Part shown: piece by piece, positions 26,901 through 35,967 of the stretch
Layout of the letters: each line of letters opens with the position of its first letter
Position numbering within the stretch: the first letter of the stretch is position 1
Assembly (NCBI GenBank): GCA_017881055.1
Contig: JADGRF010000049.1
Span: forward strand, 1 to 45,624
From: Sandaracinaceae bacterium
Lineage (GTDB): Bacteria > Myxococcota_A > Polyangia > Polyangiales > JAFGIB01
DNA: 45,624 nt
Direction of reading: 5' to 3'
Notes under the pieces: generated by a model
Told to the model about the DNA's origin: nothing
What the model saw: only the letters and a program-made list of their open reading frames with translations
Databases searched by the model: none
Made by a program: the position numbers and the translations under genes

Positions 26901-28205
26901 TCAGCGTCGTGCACCGATGCCCGCCGCGACCTTCTCGCCGCAGCGCACTGCGCCTTCGACCCACGGGTGGTTGAGGTAGTCGCCGCACAACCATATGCCG
27001 TTGTCCCCTTGGCCGTGTGCCCAGAACGCTCGTACGCGCGTCACTTGCCCAACTCCGTAGACCGGCAGGGCCTCGGGCCAGCGCTGCACGAACAGCGGCT
27101 CGAGGTGCCCTTCGTAGCGCGGGAACAGGCGGACCAGCTCCGTGCCCACCACGTCGCTCAGCTCGCGATCGCTGCGCGAGAGCCGGTGGCGTGCCGCCTC
27201 CTCGTGGAGGAACACGCTGAACACGCAGCGCTGTCCGTCGGACGAGCCCTTGCTGGTCTCGTTCGAGACGCCGCAGATGATCTGACTCTCGAGAAACGGT
27301 ACCCAGATGCCCTCGAAGTCGCCCGCGATCGCGACCGGAACCAGAAAGCTGCACACTACCGTTGCAGATGACGTGGCGTGCGCGAGCAGCTCGCGCTGCG
27401 CGTTGCTCGGCTCCAGCAGCAACTTCCGCGCAGCGCCTGGGGTCGTGGCTACTACGACGGCATCGTAGGTCTCGCAGCCGGCAGCCGAGCTCAGCTCGAC
27501 ACCGGCGCCGCGTGCGATCACGGAGCTGACCGGGCTGGAGCACCGGACGTGGAGGCGTGCCGCGAGCGCGTCGGGCAGGGCGCCCATGTAGCCTCGCAGC
27601 GCGAACAGCTGAAACTCGCCGCGCGTGACGAGCAGCGCGGCCAGCGCCTCGAAGTACTTCATGCTCATCTTGTGCGCGCCGTGAAAGTGAAACGTGCGGA
27701 TGAAGCTGTCGACCACGTAGTTGGTGGCTTCGTCGCCCATGCGTCGGCGCGCGAACGTGTCGCAGTCTTCGGCGTCGAGCGCGTCGTCTCCGACCGAAAG
27801 ATCGAAGAAGTCGAGGTCGTCGCGCCAGTGTCGCGCGCGAGCGAGCTCGATGAACAAGCGGATCCGCCCGCGCAGACTGATGCCGCGAAAGCGCAGCACG
27901 TCGAACGCATTCTTGGGCGAGAAGGCGCGCAGCTCGTGGTCGCGCAGCACGCCACCCGCACCGGCCTCCAGCGCGAACCACTGATCCTGCAGACCCAGCT
28001 CGGTGATCAGCGCGCGGGTGCGGTCGTAGTGCTCGAGCAGCATGTGCACGCCGAGATCGATCCGGAAGCCGTTCTCCGTGCGCGAAGCCATGCGTCCACC
28101 CGGCTGCGCCGAGGCTTCCAGCACTTCGACCTGATGACCGGCTTCTTGCAAGCGAAACGCGGCAGTCAGGCCCGCGATGCCGGCGCCCACGACCGCGACT
28201 CTCAT
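26901..28205 (-). CDS. FAD-dependent amine-oxidase/protoporphyrinogen-oxidase-like oxidoreductase
   Basis: A 434-residue flavoprotein. It opens with a Rossmann FAD motif (VAVVGAGIAGLTAAFRLQEAG, GxGxxG at ~7-12), then EVLEASAQPGGRMASR, the conserved second FAD contact of this superfamily, and closes with IWLCGDYLNHPWVEGAVRCG, the C-terminal FAD contact. The middle is an NAD(P)/FAD substrate domain of unclear specificity. ATG 28205 lies within the stop of the upstream gene (ATGA), so the two oxidoreductases are translationally coupled and probably serve one pathway, perhaps lipid or carotenoid desaturation/isomerisation. The product is expected to be soluble or membrane-associated; no signal peptide. 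Confidence 0.85.
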   Translation of the reverse strand: MRVAVVGAGIAGLTAAFRLQEAGHQVEVLEASAQPGGRMASRTENGFRIDLGVHMLLEHYDRTRALITELGLQDQWFALEAGAGGVLRDHELRAFSPKNAFDVLRFRGISLRGRIRLFIELARARHWRDDLDFFDLSVGDDALDAEDCDTFARRRMGDEATNYVVDSFIRTFHFHGAHKMSMKYFEALAALLVTRGEFQLFALRGYMGALPDALAARLHVRCSSPVSSVIARGAGVELSSAAGCETYDAVVVATTPGAARKLLLEPSNAQRELLAHATSSATVVCSFLVPVAIAGDFEGIWVPFLESQIICGVSNETSKGSSDGQRCVFSVFLHEEAARHRLSRSDRELSDVVGTELVRLFPRYEGHLEPLFVQRWPEALPVYGVGQVTRVRAFWAHGQGDNGIWLCGDYLNHPWVEGAVRCGEKVAAGIGARR

Positions 28206-29719
28206 GACTCGCCTGCCATCAAGCGGTCGTAGAGGCGCATGCCCGAGCCAATCGTACCGCCGATGCTGGGATAACCCGCGCTGGCATTCACCAGAAACAG
28301 ATTGGCAGCCGGCGTTTCGAACGGCACGCGTGACAGCTGCAGCGGTGTGAGCGCCGTGCCATAGGCGTTGCCGCGCGGTGAACGGCAATACTCTGCGTTG
28401 GTCAGCGGTGTGCCCGCAACGCGCATGGCCAGGTGCTTGCGCAAGCCCGGCACGTAGTGGGCTTCGAGGATCTCGAAGATTCGGTCGCGCACCGCGAGCT
28501 TCGCTTTGGTGTACGCGGGGCCGCCTTGATCCCGGAGCGCTCGAAAGTAGCCGTAGTCGCAAGCCGTCGCGGCCTCGAGGATCTGCTCGCCCGCGGGCGC
28601 GGTCCCAGGCTCGTCGCTGTGCAGAGTCGGCGTCGCGAGAAACAGCCAGGGATTGGACAAGTCGTGGCGCTCGAGCTGGTCTCGGTACATGCGGTTGAGG
28701 TCGGCGTGCGGGTAGTGCCAGACGTTGAACGAGCCGAAGCCGTGCTCGCGCAGGTCGAGACCTTTCACGCCGAGATACATGGTGAACGTGCTGCACGAGT
28801 ACTCGTAATCCAGCTGCTTGCGATACGAGCTCGGCCACTCGGCGCCCTGGATCAGCGCTAGCGTGGCAGCCGGATCGACGTTGGAGATGTATCGGTGCGC
28901 GGAGAAGCGCTGTCCGTTCTTGGTCTCCACGCCGACGACCTTGCCGCCTTCGACCACGATGCGTTGCACTTCGTGCTCGAACAGCACGGTGCAGCCGGGC
29001 TGTTGGCGAATCGTCTGTACGATCGAATCGATGAAATGAAAGAAGTGCTTGCGTGGGTAGTACGCGCCTCGCCCGTAGTAGTCGATCAGCGACACGTGCA
29101 GAAGAAACGAAACCTGCTCCGGTGGCAACAGATAGTCCCCCGACTGTCCCGCCAACACGGCTTGCAGCAGCTGCGGCATCTGCACGTGATCGTAGAAGCG
29201 CTGCAGCGTCCAGCTTCGATAGCGCAGCAGGTTCGGGAAGCGCAGCGGTGCGCTCAGCAGGTCGCGCCAGCCGATCTTCGCCGGCGCACGCTCGAGCTCG
29301 TCCGCGATGCTCATGACCGCGGCGAAGTAGCGTTGCAGCGGCTGGCGCGCCTCGGGGAAGCGCGCGACCAGCCGCTCACGAAATGCCGGAAAACCGCTAG
29401 GAATACGGAAGCGTTCACCCGCGACCACGACGTGATCGAACCCGTCCGGATCGAGACGGTTGAAGAGCACGGTCTGCGCGAGACCCACGCGATCCAGAAA
29501 CCGGTGGATCGTTTCGCCTTCGCCGCAGCCGAAGATGTAGTGGACCTGCGCGCAGAACCGGTAGTTGCCCATCGCGAACGTGTGCGCGTAGCCACCCGGC
29601 TGATCGTGCGCCTCGAGCATCAGCACCCGGCGTCCTTGCCGGGCGAGCAACGCACCGACGGTCAATCCCGCCATGCCGGTTCCGATGATCAGGTCGTCGT
29701 AGCTCGCCTCGGCGCTCAT
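28202..29719 (-). CDS. Phytoene-desaturase/RetSat-like FAD oxidoreductase
   Basis: A 505-residue flavoprotein of the CrtI/CrtISO/RetSat group. The N-terminus has IIGTGMAGLTVGALLARQG (GxGxxG) and MLEAHDQPGGYAHTF, the PGG-Y-x-H signature of carotenoid isomerases and retinol saturases. The C-terminus has NLFLVNASAGYPSIGGTIGSG, the second FAD-binding strand. The length is normal. ATG 29719 gives a compact start (MSAEASYDDLIIGTG). It is the first gene of a two-gene minus-strand operon, overlapping its partner by four bases. Carotenoid, retinoid or other polyene substrates are suggested by the family, but no phytoene synthase is near, so the pathway is open. Confidence 0.87.
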   Translation of the reverse strand: MSAEASYDDLIIGTGMAGLTVGALLARQGRRVLMLEAHDQPGGYAHTFAMGNYRFCAQVHYIFGCGEGETIHRFLDRVGLAQTVLFNRLDPDGFDHVVVAGERFRIPSGFPAFRERLVARFPEARQPLQRYFAAVMSIADELERAPAKIGWRDLLSAPLRFPNLLRYRSWTLQRFYDHVQMPQLLQAVLAGQSGDYLLPPEQVSFLLHVSLIDYYGRGAYYPRKHFFHFIDSIVQTIRQQPGCTVLFEHEVQRIVVEGGKVVGVETKNGQRFSAHRYISNVDPAATLALIQGAEWPSSYRKQLDYEYSCSTFTMYLGVKGLDLREHGFGSFNVWHYPHADLNRMYRDQLERHDLSNPWLFLATPTLHSDEPGTAPAGEQILEAATACDYGYFRALRDQGGPAYTKAKLAVRDRIFEILEAHYVPGLRKHLAMRVAGTPLTNAEYCRSPRGNAYGTALTPLQLSRVPFETPAANLFLVNASAGYPSIGGTIGSGMRLYDRLMAGES

Positions 29720-30030
29720 GCGACCAACTATGCCAGAAGCAGGCCAACGGGGCTTGCTCGGGCGCCGAATCCACCGCTGTGCAAGAAGCGTGAGCGCCGT
29801 CCGGGTCCCGCCGGCAGCTTCTTCGCCGATCCGGTACGTGCACGCACCGTTTGCGTGCGTTCGTCTGGAGCGCAAGTTCCAGCTGTCCGCAGCTCCGTTC
29901 CGCGTCGCAGATCACGCGTCGGGCGCAATTCACCTGGCGACCCGCGCGTGGGTGCGCACTTGCTGAGCGAGCGACCCACTCGAGTTCAGCTCGTTCGCGT
30001 CGCCGGTCTCGAAGCAAGCAAGGCGTGCGC

Positions 30031-30192
30031 GGAGACGGCGGTAGCAGTGGCACCGGCAGCAGCGGGATCGGTGGCAGCAGTGGCACCGTCGGCGGCAGCA
30101 GCGGCACCGGCGGCACTGGCAAGTGTCTGAACGTTGCCGGCACGTATCTGGGCACCGAGTCCATCGGCGCGAACAGCTGTCGCATCACGCCT
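30031..30192 (+). pseudogene. Linker fragment of a lost lipoprotein
   Basis: This frame reads several GGSSGTGSSGIGGSSGT-type units followed by GKCLNVAGTYLGTESIGANSC and then breaks into unrelated sequence. Gly/Ser/Thr linkers leading into a C-x-N-V-A-G-T-Y strand are typical of myxobacterial surface lipoproteins. There is no signal peptide or start upstream and no continuation downstream, so it is read as a remnant. The Ser-Gly repeats come from a 12-base DNA repeat (about 30040-30120). Confidence 0.45.
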
Positions 30193-30284
30193 CATGTACT
30201 GTCGCCATCGAACCACAGACATGGCTGGTTACGTGCAACACTAGGGCGGGGAAGCCGGACGCGTGCCGTCCTCTATCCTGCTAG

Positions 30285-30476
30285 CCTCTTCTTCTGGAGA
30301 AGCTGTGGAGCTTCGGCGGTTCGGTGCAGAGCGGCCTGATGGCGCTGAACGGCGAGGCCGGGTTTCAGCACGACCTGCTGCGCGACAGCTGGCACTTGCC
30401 CGTCGTGCGCGACCTCGTTGATCGGCCACGGCAACGGTTCGGGCAGCTCACCGAGACGATGCAGCGCAATCCGTGA
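30285..30476 (+). pseudogene. Short unassigned coding fragment
   Basis: After an in-frame TAG at 30282 this frame reads EKLWSFGGSVQSGLMALN, then FQHDLLRDSWHLPVVRDLVD and ends QLTETMQRNP-stop. Composition is protein-like and unlike the Arg-rich shadow frames, but there is no ATG/GTG start before an internal Met and no family is recognised. It could be the 3' end of a deleted gene or chance. Confidence 0.25.
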
Positions 30477-30488
30477 TACAGAGCCGCC

Positions 30489-31007
30489 ATGCATGCGGAA
30501 ACGAGCCACGCCGCGGACGATTCCATGTCGCCCGCGCGGCGTTCCGTGCTCTCCGCGTTCTTCGCGCTGCTGATCCTCGGACACGGCTACGAGATCGCCG
30601 CGCGGAGTGAGCACTGGCCGTTCTCCAACTATCCGATGTACGCGGGGCTGGCCAGCGATCGCGTCTCGCGCAAGGTCATCGTGGGCGTGCTGCCCGATGG
30701 GCGCGAGATCCCGCTCGAGATCAACCGTGACCTCAGCCCGTTCGACAACACGCGTTTCTATTCCGCGATGCATCGTGTGAGCGCGGAGCGTGGCCCCGCG
30801 GCCTACGCCCACGCGCTCAAGCAACTGCTCTTGCGTTACGAACAGCTGCGCGTGCGCGGCGATCATCAGGGGCCCGCGATTGTCGCCTTGCGTGCCTACG
30901 AAATGCGCTGGCCCGTGCTGCCCGGCGCAAGCAACAAGGATCACCCGAACTCGCGTAAGCGCCTGATCGAGGCCCGGCTCGGCGGGGCCGCGGAGGCGGT
31001 ACGATGA
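30489..31007 (+). CDS. Single-pass membrane protein of unknown function, partner of the HTTM-like gene
   Basis: A 172-residue protein with one N-terminal hydrophobic helix (SVLSAFFALLILGHGYEIA, ~19-38), then a mostly polar domain starting WPFSNYPMYAG, a motif I associate with small proteins encoded next to HTTM-family genes. The C-terminal domain (~65-172) is predicted outside the cytoplasm if the helix acts as a signal anchor. An alternative ATG lies twelve codons in (MSPARRSV). The stop overlaps the next start (ATGA at 31004-31007), so the pair is coupled. Function unknown. Confidence 0.7.
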   Translation: MHAETSHAADDSMSPARRSVLSAFFALLILGHGYEIAARSEHWPFSNYPMYAGLASDRVSRKVIVGVLPDGREIPLEINRDLSPFDNTRFYSAMHRVSAERGPAAYAHALKQLLLRYEQLRVRGDHQGPAIVALRAYEMRWPVLPGASNKDHPNSRKRLIEARLGGAAEAVR

Positions 31008-31903
31008 CGCTCGCCCGCCGCTGGAACGACTTCTGGTTCACGCCGGAACCGGCGCTTCCCCTGGAGCTGTGCCGTGTCACGTTCTTCGGCGGTCTCTTGT
31101 ATGAACACCGCGCGATCCAGGCCTGGCAATGGGGCGAGATCGATCCCGTGTTCTGGTTTCCGACTCCGATCTTTCGTGCGCTCGGGACGGGTATCCCGTC
31201 GGTCTCCGTGCTCGTGGCGTGCACGGTCGCGTACAAGCTGGCGCTGCTCTGCGCGTGCCTCGGTCTGCTCACGCGCATTGCTACCTGTGTGGCCTTCGCG
31301 AGCGGCGCGTTTCTGCTCGCCGTGCCTCACAACTTCGGCAAGGTGCATCACAGCGATGCGATGCTGGTCTTCTTGCTCGGCGCGCTCGCGCTGTCGCGCG
31401 TGGGTTCGCACTATTCCGTGGACGCCTGGCTGCGTCGCCGGTTTCCCCGGTTTCCAACGTTCGGCGCGGAGCCTGCCGCCATCAGCGGCGAGTATCGCTG
31501 GCCTATTCGTTTCGGCTGGGTCGCGTCCGTGATCATCTATTTCGCGGCTGGCATCGCGAAGCTGCGCGAGAGCGGCCTCGCGTGGGCAACCGCGACGAAT
31601 TTCCACAACTTGCTGCTGCGTCATCACTACACTCACGAACCGAAGGTGATGTGGGGCCTCGGTCTGGCCGGACTGCCCTTGGTCTGCGGAGCACTCGCCA
31701 AGCTCACACTCGTCGGTGAGCTGTCGGCGCCGCTCGCTCTCTTCGATGTACGCCTGCGGTGCCTGATCGTGCCCGCGCTGATCAGCATGCAGCTCGGCAT
31801 CTACCTGCTACTCGGCGTCACGTTCCGCGCATTTCTCTTGTTGATCCCGTTCTGGATCCCCTGGGACGTCTTGGCCAAGCCGTTCATCCGTGCGGCCCGG
31901 TGA
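31004..31903 (+). CDS. HTTM-like multi-pass membrane protein
   Basis: A 299-residue protein with about seven or eight hydrophobic helices. The N-terminal WNDFWFTPEPALPLELCRVTFFGGLLYEH, the HHSDAML-like segment (KVHHSDAMLVFLLGALALS) and the WPIRFGWVASVIIYFAAGIAKL block resemble the HTTM domain shared with vitamin-K gamma-glutamyl carboxylase. The catalytic Lys-equivalent region is not clear enough to claim carboxylase activity. It overlaps the preceding small membrane protein gene by four bases, forming a two-gene operon. A short hairpin at 32018-32032 may end it. The substrate is unknown. Confidence 0.75.
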   Translation: MTLARRWNDFWFTPEPALPLELCRVTFFGGLLYEHRAIQAWQWGEIDPVFWFPTPIFRALGTGIPSVSVLVACTVAYKLALLCACLGLLTRIATCVAFASGAFLLAVPHNFGKVHHSDAMLVFLLGALALSRVGSHYSVDAWLRRRFPRFPTFGAEPAAISGEYRWPIRFGWVASVIIYFAAGIAKLRESGLAWATATNFHNLLLRHHYTHEPKVMWGLGLAGLPLVCGALAKLTLVGELSAPLALFDVRLRCLIVPALISMQLGIYLLLGVTFRAFLLLIPFWIPWDVLAKPFIRAAR

Positions 31904-32017
31904 CACGCCGTCGCCGCGCGAGTGCGACTCCTGTCGCGTCCCCAACTCCGGCCTGCGATCAATTCTGTGCAACAAATGTTCGCATGTGCTGAAGCAATCG
32001 CGGGCTCGGCAAGTCAT

Positions 32018-32032
32018 GCTCTCGTCGAGAGC
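32018..32032 (+). terminator. Short hairpin after the HTTM-like operon
   Basis: GCTCTC-GTC-GAGAGC forms a six-base-pair perfect stem with a three-base loop, 115 bases after the operon stop. No T tract follows, so termination is only possible. Confidence 0.25.
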
Positions 32033-32089
32033 CGTTCGGCCCACACCGATTCGGACTCGATCATCGACCTACTTGGAGACTCACTGAAC

Positions 32090-32461
32090 ATGATGAAGCG
32101 AATCGGAATGCTGTCGGTCGCGCTGCTTGGACTCTCGGGCTGCTTCTTGATCCAGGGGCGCGCGGAGATGGTGAAGCGTGATCAAGGCGGGGGCATTTTG
32201 GCGCTCAAGGGCGACCACGACAAAGCGATGAAGGATGCCGAGCGGCAGATGGCCTCGAACTGCCCCGGTGGCTACCAAATCGTGGGTGAGGAAATGGCCA
32301 AGGTCGGCGAACGCACCAAGGGCGCCGAGGACACGAAGTACGAGAAGCACGGCGACTCCAAGGAAGTGGAGTCCACCACCGAAGAGGTCAAGGAGTACCG
32401 CATCACGTACGCGTGCAAGTCGGCTGGGGCCGAGCCAACCTCCGGCGGTGAAGGCGGCTGA
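32090..32461 (+). CDS. Small lipoprotein, unknown function
   Basis: A 123-residue lipoprotein: MMKRIGMLSVALLGLSGC is a compact signal peptide with lipobox LSGC (Cys18). The mature part is highly charged, with many Lys and Glu (KGDHDKAMKDAERQMASNC, EVESTTEEVKEYRITYACK), two further Cys that may pair, and a Gly-rich tail. A GGAG lies about twelve bases before ATG 32090. A strong hairpin follows 18 bases after the stop. No family is recognised; a periplasmic or outer-membrane location is inferred. Confidence 0.72.
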   Translation: MMKRIGMLSVALLGLSGCFLIQGRAEMVKRDQGGGILALKGDHDKAMKDAERQMASNCPGGYQIVGEEMAKVGERTKGAEDTKYEKHGDSKEVESTTEEVKEYRITYACKSAGAEPTSGGEGG

Positions 32462-32478
32462 CGGTCAGATCGAAGTTG

Positions 32479-32518
32479 CCGTGAAGCCGCGCACGTCTGA
32501 TGGTGCGCGGCTTCACGG
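32479..32518 (+). terminator. Strong 16-bp hairpin terminator
   Basis: CCGTGAAGCCGCGCAC at 32479-32494 is perfectly complementary to GTGCGCGGCTTCACGG at 32503-32518, with an eight-base loop. It begins 18 bases after the lipoprotein stop. No U-rich tract follows, as is common for terminators in very GC-rich genomes. Confidence 0.7.
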
Positions 32519-33001
32519 AGCCTCCGTGCGGCGGGGGGCTGAACGCTACGGCGAACCGCAGCGTGCGATCGCCAAGCCCTTCACGAGCTGCACGGTGCGC
32601 GCTGCACAGCGCGTGTTGCGGAACATGCCGTCTGCGATCGGAGTACCGCTCGCGCGACGGCAGAACAAGTGTTCCACCTAACGAACCACGCAAGTTGCTT
32701 GCGCTACCATGCTGACAGCTGGAACGTGACTCGCGCTCGATAGCGTTTCGCAACACTGGAAGGTCCCGTATGGGTGGCGGCCCTTCGCGTCGGCGCGGCT
32801 CAACACCGCGGCCGGACCCCGGGGCGCCCCCCGTTCGAGTCCGTCCGGCAGACGGTCGCGGCCCCACAGGTCGGCGGCCGGAGCACACGAAAAGCGGCGT
32901 ATCCCGACCGTCCGCGCCAGGCGGCTCCCGGCCCCGGTTGGGCGCGCCGGCCGCCGATGTGCCAAGATCCCGGTTCCACCGTGAACCGTCTCGTATCGTC
33001 G
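32519..33001. other. Intergenic region upstream of the S41 protease
   Basis: About 480 bases without a recognised gene. A frame open from 32774 runs into the protease in phase, but its residues are Arg/Pro-rich and lie before a proper signal peptide, so I treat it as non-coding. It should hold the protease promoter; none is obvious. Confidence 0.5.
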
Positions 33002-35230
33002 ATGAAGCATTTCAAACTCACCACGAAAACTGCCGCGTTTCTGATCAGCCTCGGCCTGTCGGTCGCCCTCGCCGCCGTGAACTGTCTGGGGGTGCACGCG
33101 GCGCCGACGGCGACCTCCAGCGACACCGAGGCGAACATCACGCGGCTGACCAGCACCATCCTGGAGAGCTCGCAGTTCGCGCACCATCCACTCAACCAGG
33201 AGCTGGCGGGCAAGCTACTCGACGGCTACCTCGATGCGCTCGACGGAACGCACTCGCTGTTCCTGCAGTCGGACCTCGACGAGCTCGCCGCGCAGCGAGC
33301 AACCTTGGCCGAGGCGACGCGCAGCGCGGGCGACACGCGGGCCGCGCACGCGATCTTTCGCCGCTACATGGAACGGTTGCAGCAGCGCAGCGCGTTCGTC
33401 GCTACTGCGCTGAAGACGGCCAAGTTCGACTTCACGGGCCACGAAGTCTTCTCGTTGGACCGCGAGCACGCGCAGCGGCCACACGACATCGCGGCGGCTC
33501 ACGAGCTGTGGCGACAGCAGCTGCGCGCGGAGTACCTGCAGGAGAAGCTCGGCGACGGACCGCCCGCGCAGATCGTCAGTCACCTGACGCGCCGCTACGC
33601 GCAGCGCGTCGAGAGCATGAAGGCGCTCAGCAACGACGAAGTGCTCGAGGTCTATCTCAATGCGCTCGCGCACGTATACGACCCGCACTCGGACTATCTC
33701 GGCCACGAGCAGATGGAGAGCTTCTCCATCGCCATGAACCTGTCGCTGTTCGGGATTGGCGCATCGCTCGAGAGCCCCGAAGGCTACTGCACGATTCGCG
33801 AGCTCGTGCCTGGCGGGCCCGCCGCTCGCTGCGGCAGCTTGGGGCCGGGCGATCGCATCGTCGCAGTCGCGCAGGACGGAAAGCCTGCCGTCGACGTCGT
33901 GAACATGCCGCTGTCCCGCATCGTGCAATTGATTCGCGGTCCGAAGGGCACGCGCGTGACCTTGTCGGTGATCCCGGCCGGCGCGCCCGACGGGTCGGTC
34001 CCGAAGACGGTCGCGTTGGTGCGCGACGAGATCCAGCTCGAAGATCAAGCCGCCAAGGCGCGGGTGGTTGATGTGCCGCGAGCGAACGGCAGCACGCTGC
34101 GCCTGGGCGTGCTCGACGTACCCGAGTTCTACGCGAACATGGGCGAGCACAAGGGCAGCGCGCCGCGCAGCGTGACCGCGGACGTCGCGCGCCTAGTCAC
34201 CAAGCTGAAGACCGAGAAGGTGCAGGGCATCGTGCTCGACCTGCGGCGTAATGGCGGCGGCTCGTTGGCCGAGGCCGTCAGCTTGACCGGCCTGTTCATC
34301 AAGCAAGGACCGATCGTGCAGACGCGCGGCGCCGCTGGCGACATCGAGGTGGAGACCGATCCCGACGCCGCCGTGCTCTACGACGGACCGCTCGTGCTGC
34401 TGACCAGCCGCTTCAGCGCGTCGGCTTCCGAAATTCTCGCGGGCGCCCTGCAAGACTACGGCCGCGCCGTGATCGTCGGCGACTCGCAGACCTTCGGCAA
34501 AGGCACCGTACAGAGCATTCTGCCGCTCGATCGCGCGATGGCGCGCAGCGGCCTGGCGTACGCGTACGATCCGGGCGCGCTCAAGATCACGATTCGGAAA
34601 TTCTATCGGCCGGGCGGGGCATCCACACAGCTCCGTGGCGTTGCAGCTGACCTCGTCTTGCCGTCGCTCAGCGACTTCAGTGAGGTGAGCGAGTCGTTCC
34701 TGAAGGATCCGCTGCCGTGGGACTCGGTGCCGCCCACGCCCTACGAACACTTGAATCGCGTGAAGCCCTACGTCACGGCGCTGCGCGATAAGTCGACCGC
34801 ACGCGTCGCCGCGGAGAAGACCTTCGCGCAGCTCGGCCAAGACATCGTGCGCGTCAAGAAAGACATCACCTCGAAGTCCGTATCGCTGAACGAAGCGGAG
34901 CGCAGGCAAGAGCTGGCACAAGCCAAAGCGCGCAAGGAAGAGCGCGACAAGGCGCTCGCCGCACTGCGCGCCGCGCAGCCCACGACGTACGAGATCACGC
35001 TGAAGAACGCGGATGCGCCCGGCTTGCCGCCCGCCATGTCGTTCACGAAGGATGGCAAGGATGTGAAAGACGCGAAGGACGCGAAGGCCACGAAAGATGC
35101 CGGTGCGGGTGAGGTGAACGATGCCGCATCAGTGCAGGGCGTGGCCGATGACATCACGCTGAGTGAAGGCGTGCGCGTGCTGGCGGACTACACGGAGTTG
35201 TTGGGCGGCGCGAAGCCAGCGCCGAAGTGA
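33002..35230 (+). CDS. Carboxy-terminal processing protease, S41A (Prc/Tsp type)
   Basis: A 742-residue exported serine protease that degrades or trims periplasmic proteins from their C-termini. The signal segment is MKHFKLTTKTAAFLISLGLSVALA. Next are a Tsp-type N-terminal domain (LDALDGTHSLFLQSDLDEL, YDPHSDYLGHEQMESFSI), a PDZ domain (~250-340, IGASLESPEGYCTIREL, GDRIVAVAQDG), and the S41 core with SASASEILAGALQDYGRAVIVG (Ser474) and QTFGKGTVQ (Lys500), the Ser-Lys dyad. A DUF3340-like C-terminal region carries a Lys/Asp/Ala-repeat stretch (~677-695). A GTG seven codons upstream of ATG 33002 is an alternative start. The stop overlaps the next gene (GTGA). Confidence 0.9.
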   Translation: MKHFKLTTKTAAFLISLGLSVALAAVNCLGVHAAPTATSSDTEANITRLTSTILESSQFAHHPLNQELAGKLLDGYLDALDGTHSLFLQSDLDELAAQRATLAEATRSAGDTRAAHAIFRRYMERLQQRSAFVATALKTAKFDFTGHEVFSLDREHAQRPHDIAAAHELWRQQLRAEYLQEKLGDGPPAQIVSHLTRRYAQRVESMKALSNDEVLEVYLNALAHVYDPHSDYLGHEQMESFSIAMNLSLFGIGASLESPEGYCTIRELVPGGPAARCGSLGPGDRIVAVAQDGKPAVDVVNMPLSRIVQLIRGPKGTRVTLSVIPAGAPDGSVPKTVALVRDEIQLEDQAAKARVVDVPRANGSTLRLGVLDVPEFYANMGEHKGSAPRSVTADVARLVTKLKTEKVQGIVLDLRRNGGGSLAEAVSLTGLFIKQGPIVQTRGAAGDIEVETDPDAAVLYDGPLVLLTSRFSASASEILAGALQDYGRAVIVGDSQTFGKGTVQSILPLDRAMARSGLAYAYDPGALKITIRKFYRPGGASTQLRGVAADLVLPSLSDFSEVSESFLKDPLPWDSVPPTPYEHLNRVKPYVTALRDKSTARVAAEKTFAQLGQDIVRVKKDITSKSVSLNEAERRQELAQAKARKEERDKALAALRAAQPTTYEITLKNADAPGLPPAMSFTKDGKDVKDAKDAKATKDAGAGEVNDAASVQGVADDITLSEGVRVLADYTELLGGAKPAPK

Positions 35231-35892
35231 GCGAACGCCCCGCCCTTGTATTCATCTCAGGATTCGGCCAGCGCGTCACTCCTGCGCGTGCGCCCTATCG
35301 CATCGTGCGCGTCGTGGGCTCGCGCGCGATCGAGGTGACGTGCCAGCACGCGGATGGCTGGCGATCCGTGCGCCTCGAAACAATCGACGACGAGCTCGTC
35401 AGCTGCCTCGGCGAGCACACCGTGACGCTCAGTGAGGTCGCGGAAGTCGCGCCGGGCCCGAGCCTGGACGCATGGTGGGTGGAAACGTCGCTTTATCGCC
35501 TGCCGCTCCCGGAGTCGTGGACGCTCCACGCGTCGGGAGACGACAGCAGCGATGCGGCGCCGTTCCAGCTGCTCGGACCTCCGGACTGCACGGTCCACGT
35601 GCAGACGCCTCGTCGCATGCCGTCGCTCCACAAGCTGCAAGCGCCGGGACAAACCTTCCGCGACACGGGCCAGCTGGATCGTGCCGCGTGGCTCGAATTC
35701 GAGTACACGCAGCACGGCCGTGCGTGGGTCCAGCGCTACGAGCTGTTCCATCGCGAGCTGACGGCGTTCGCAGTGACACTGCACGCGCCCGCCGAGCAGG
35801 TTGCGGTGTGTATGGATGCGCTGGTGGGGATCGTCGAGGGGCTTACGCTTGGTGCGAGTGCCGCGCCACCCAGTGGCTTTTCGCAGCGCTAG
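35227..35892 (+). CDS. Unknown protein coupled to the S41 protease gene
   Basis: A 221-residue protein without a signal peptide or membrane helix, mostly beta-rich by appearance (YRIVRVVGSRAIEVTCQ, WRSVRLETIDDELVSCLG, CTVHVQTPRRMPSL). No catalytic motif or family is recognised. Its GTG start overlaps the protease stop by four bases, so it is translated with the protease and may regulate it or be an unrelated passenger. The late segment RYELFHRELTAFAVTLHAPAE with a helical end recalls small PsbP/Mog1-like folds, but this is a weak impression. Confidence 0.65.
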   Translation: MSERPALVFISGFGQRVTPARAPYRIVRVVGSRAIEVTCQHADGWRSVRLETIDDELVSCLGEHTVTLSEVAEVAPGPSLDAWWVETSLYRLPLPESWTLHASGDDSSDAAPFQLLGPPDCTVHVQTPRRMPSLHKLQAPGQTFRDTGQLDRAAWLEFEYTQHGRAWVQRYELFHRELTAFAVTLHAPAEQVAVCMDALVGIVEGLTLGASAAPPSGFSQR

Positions 35893-35967
35893 TCCCAGCG
35901 CTCCGCGGGTGGGATGCGGTGAAGCGCGCCTTCGCCGAGGATGCGGATCAGCCTCCCCGAGCCCGAG

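Larger units (their letters stand above)
29720..30488. other. Gene-poor region with decayed fragments
   Basis: About 770 bases without an intact gene. The open frames present are Arg/Pro-rich and look like shadows. Two short stretches do look like leftover coding sequence and are listed separately (30031-30192 and 30285-30476). The oxidoreductase promoter should lie in the first ~100 bases. Confidence 0.5.

Noticed and set aside
31890..32087. 65-residue frame with two C-x2-C motifs, zinc-ribbon-like
   Set aside because: It overlaps the 3' end of the HTTM-like gene, has no credible start or ribosome binding site, and the rest is Arg/Ser-rich shadow-like sequence.
32774..33001. N-terminal extension of the S41 protease
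   Set aside because: Arg/Pro-rich residues precede a proper signal peptide at 33002; an exported protease would not carry 76 extra residues before it.
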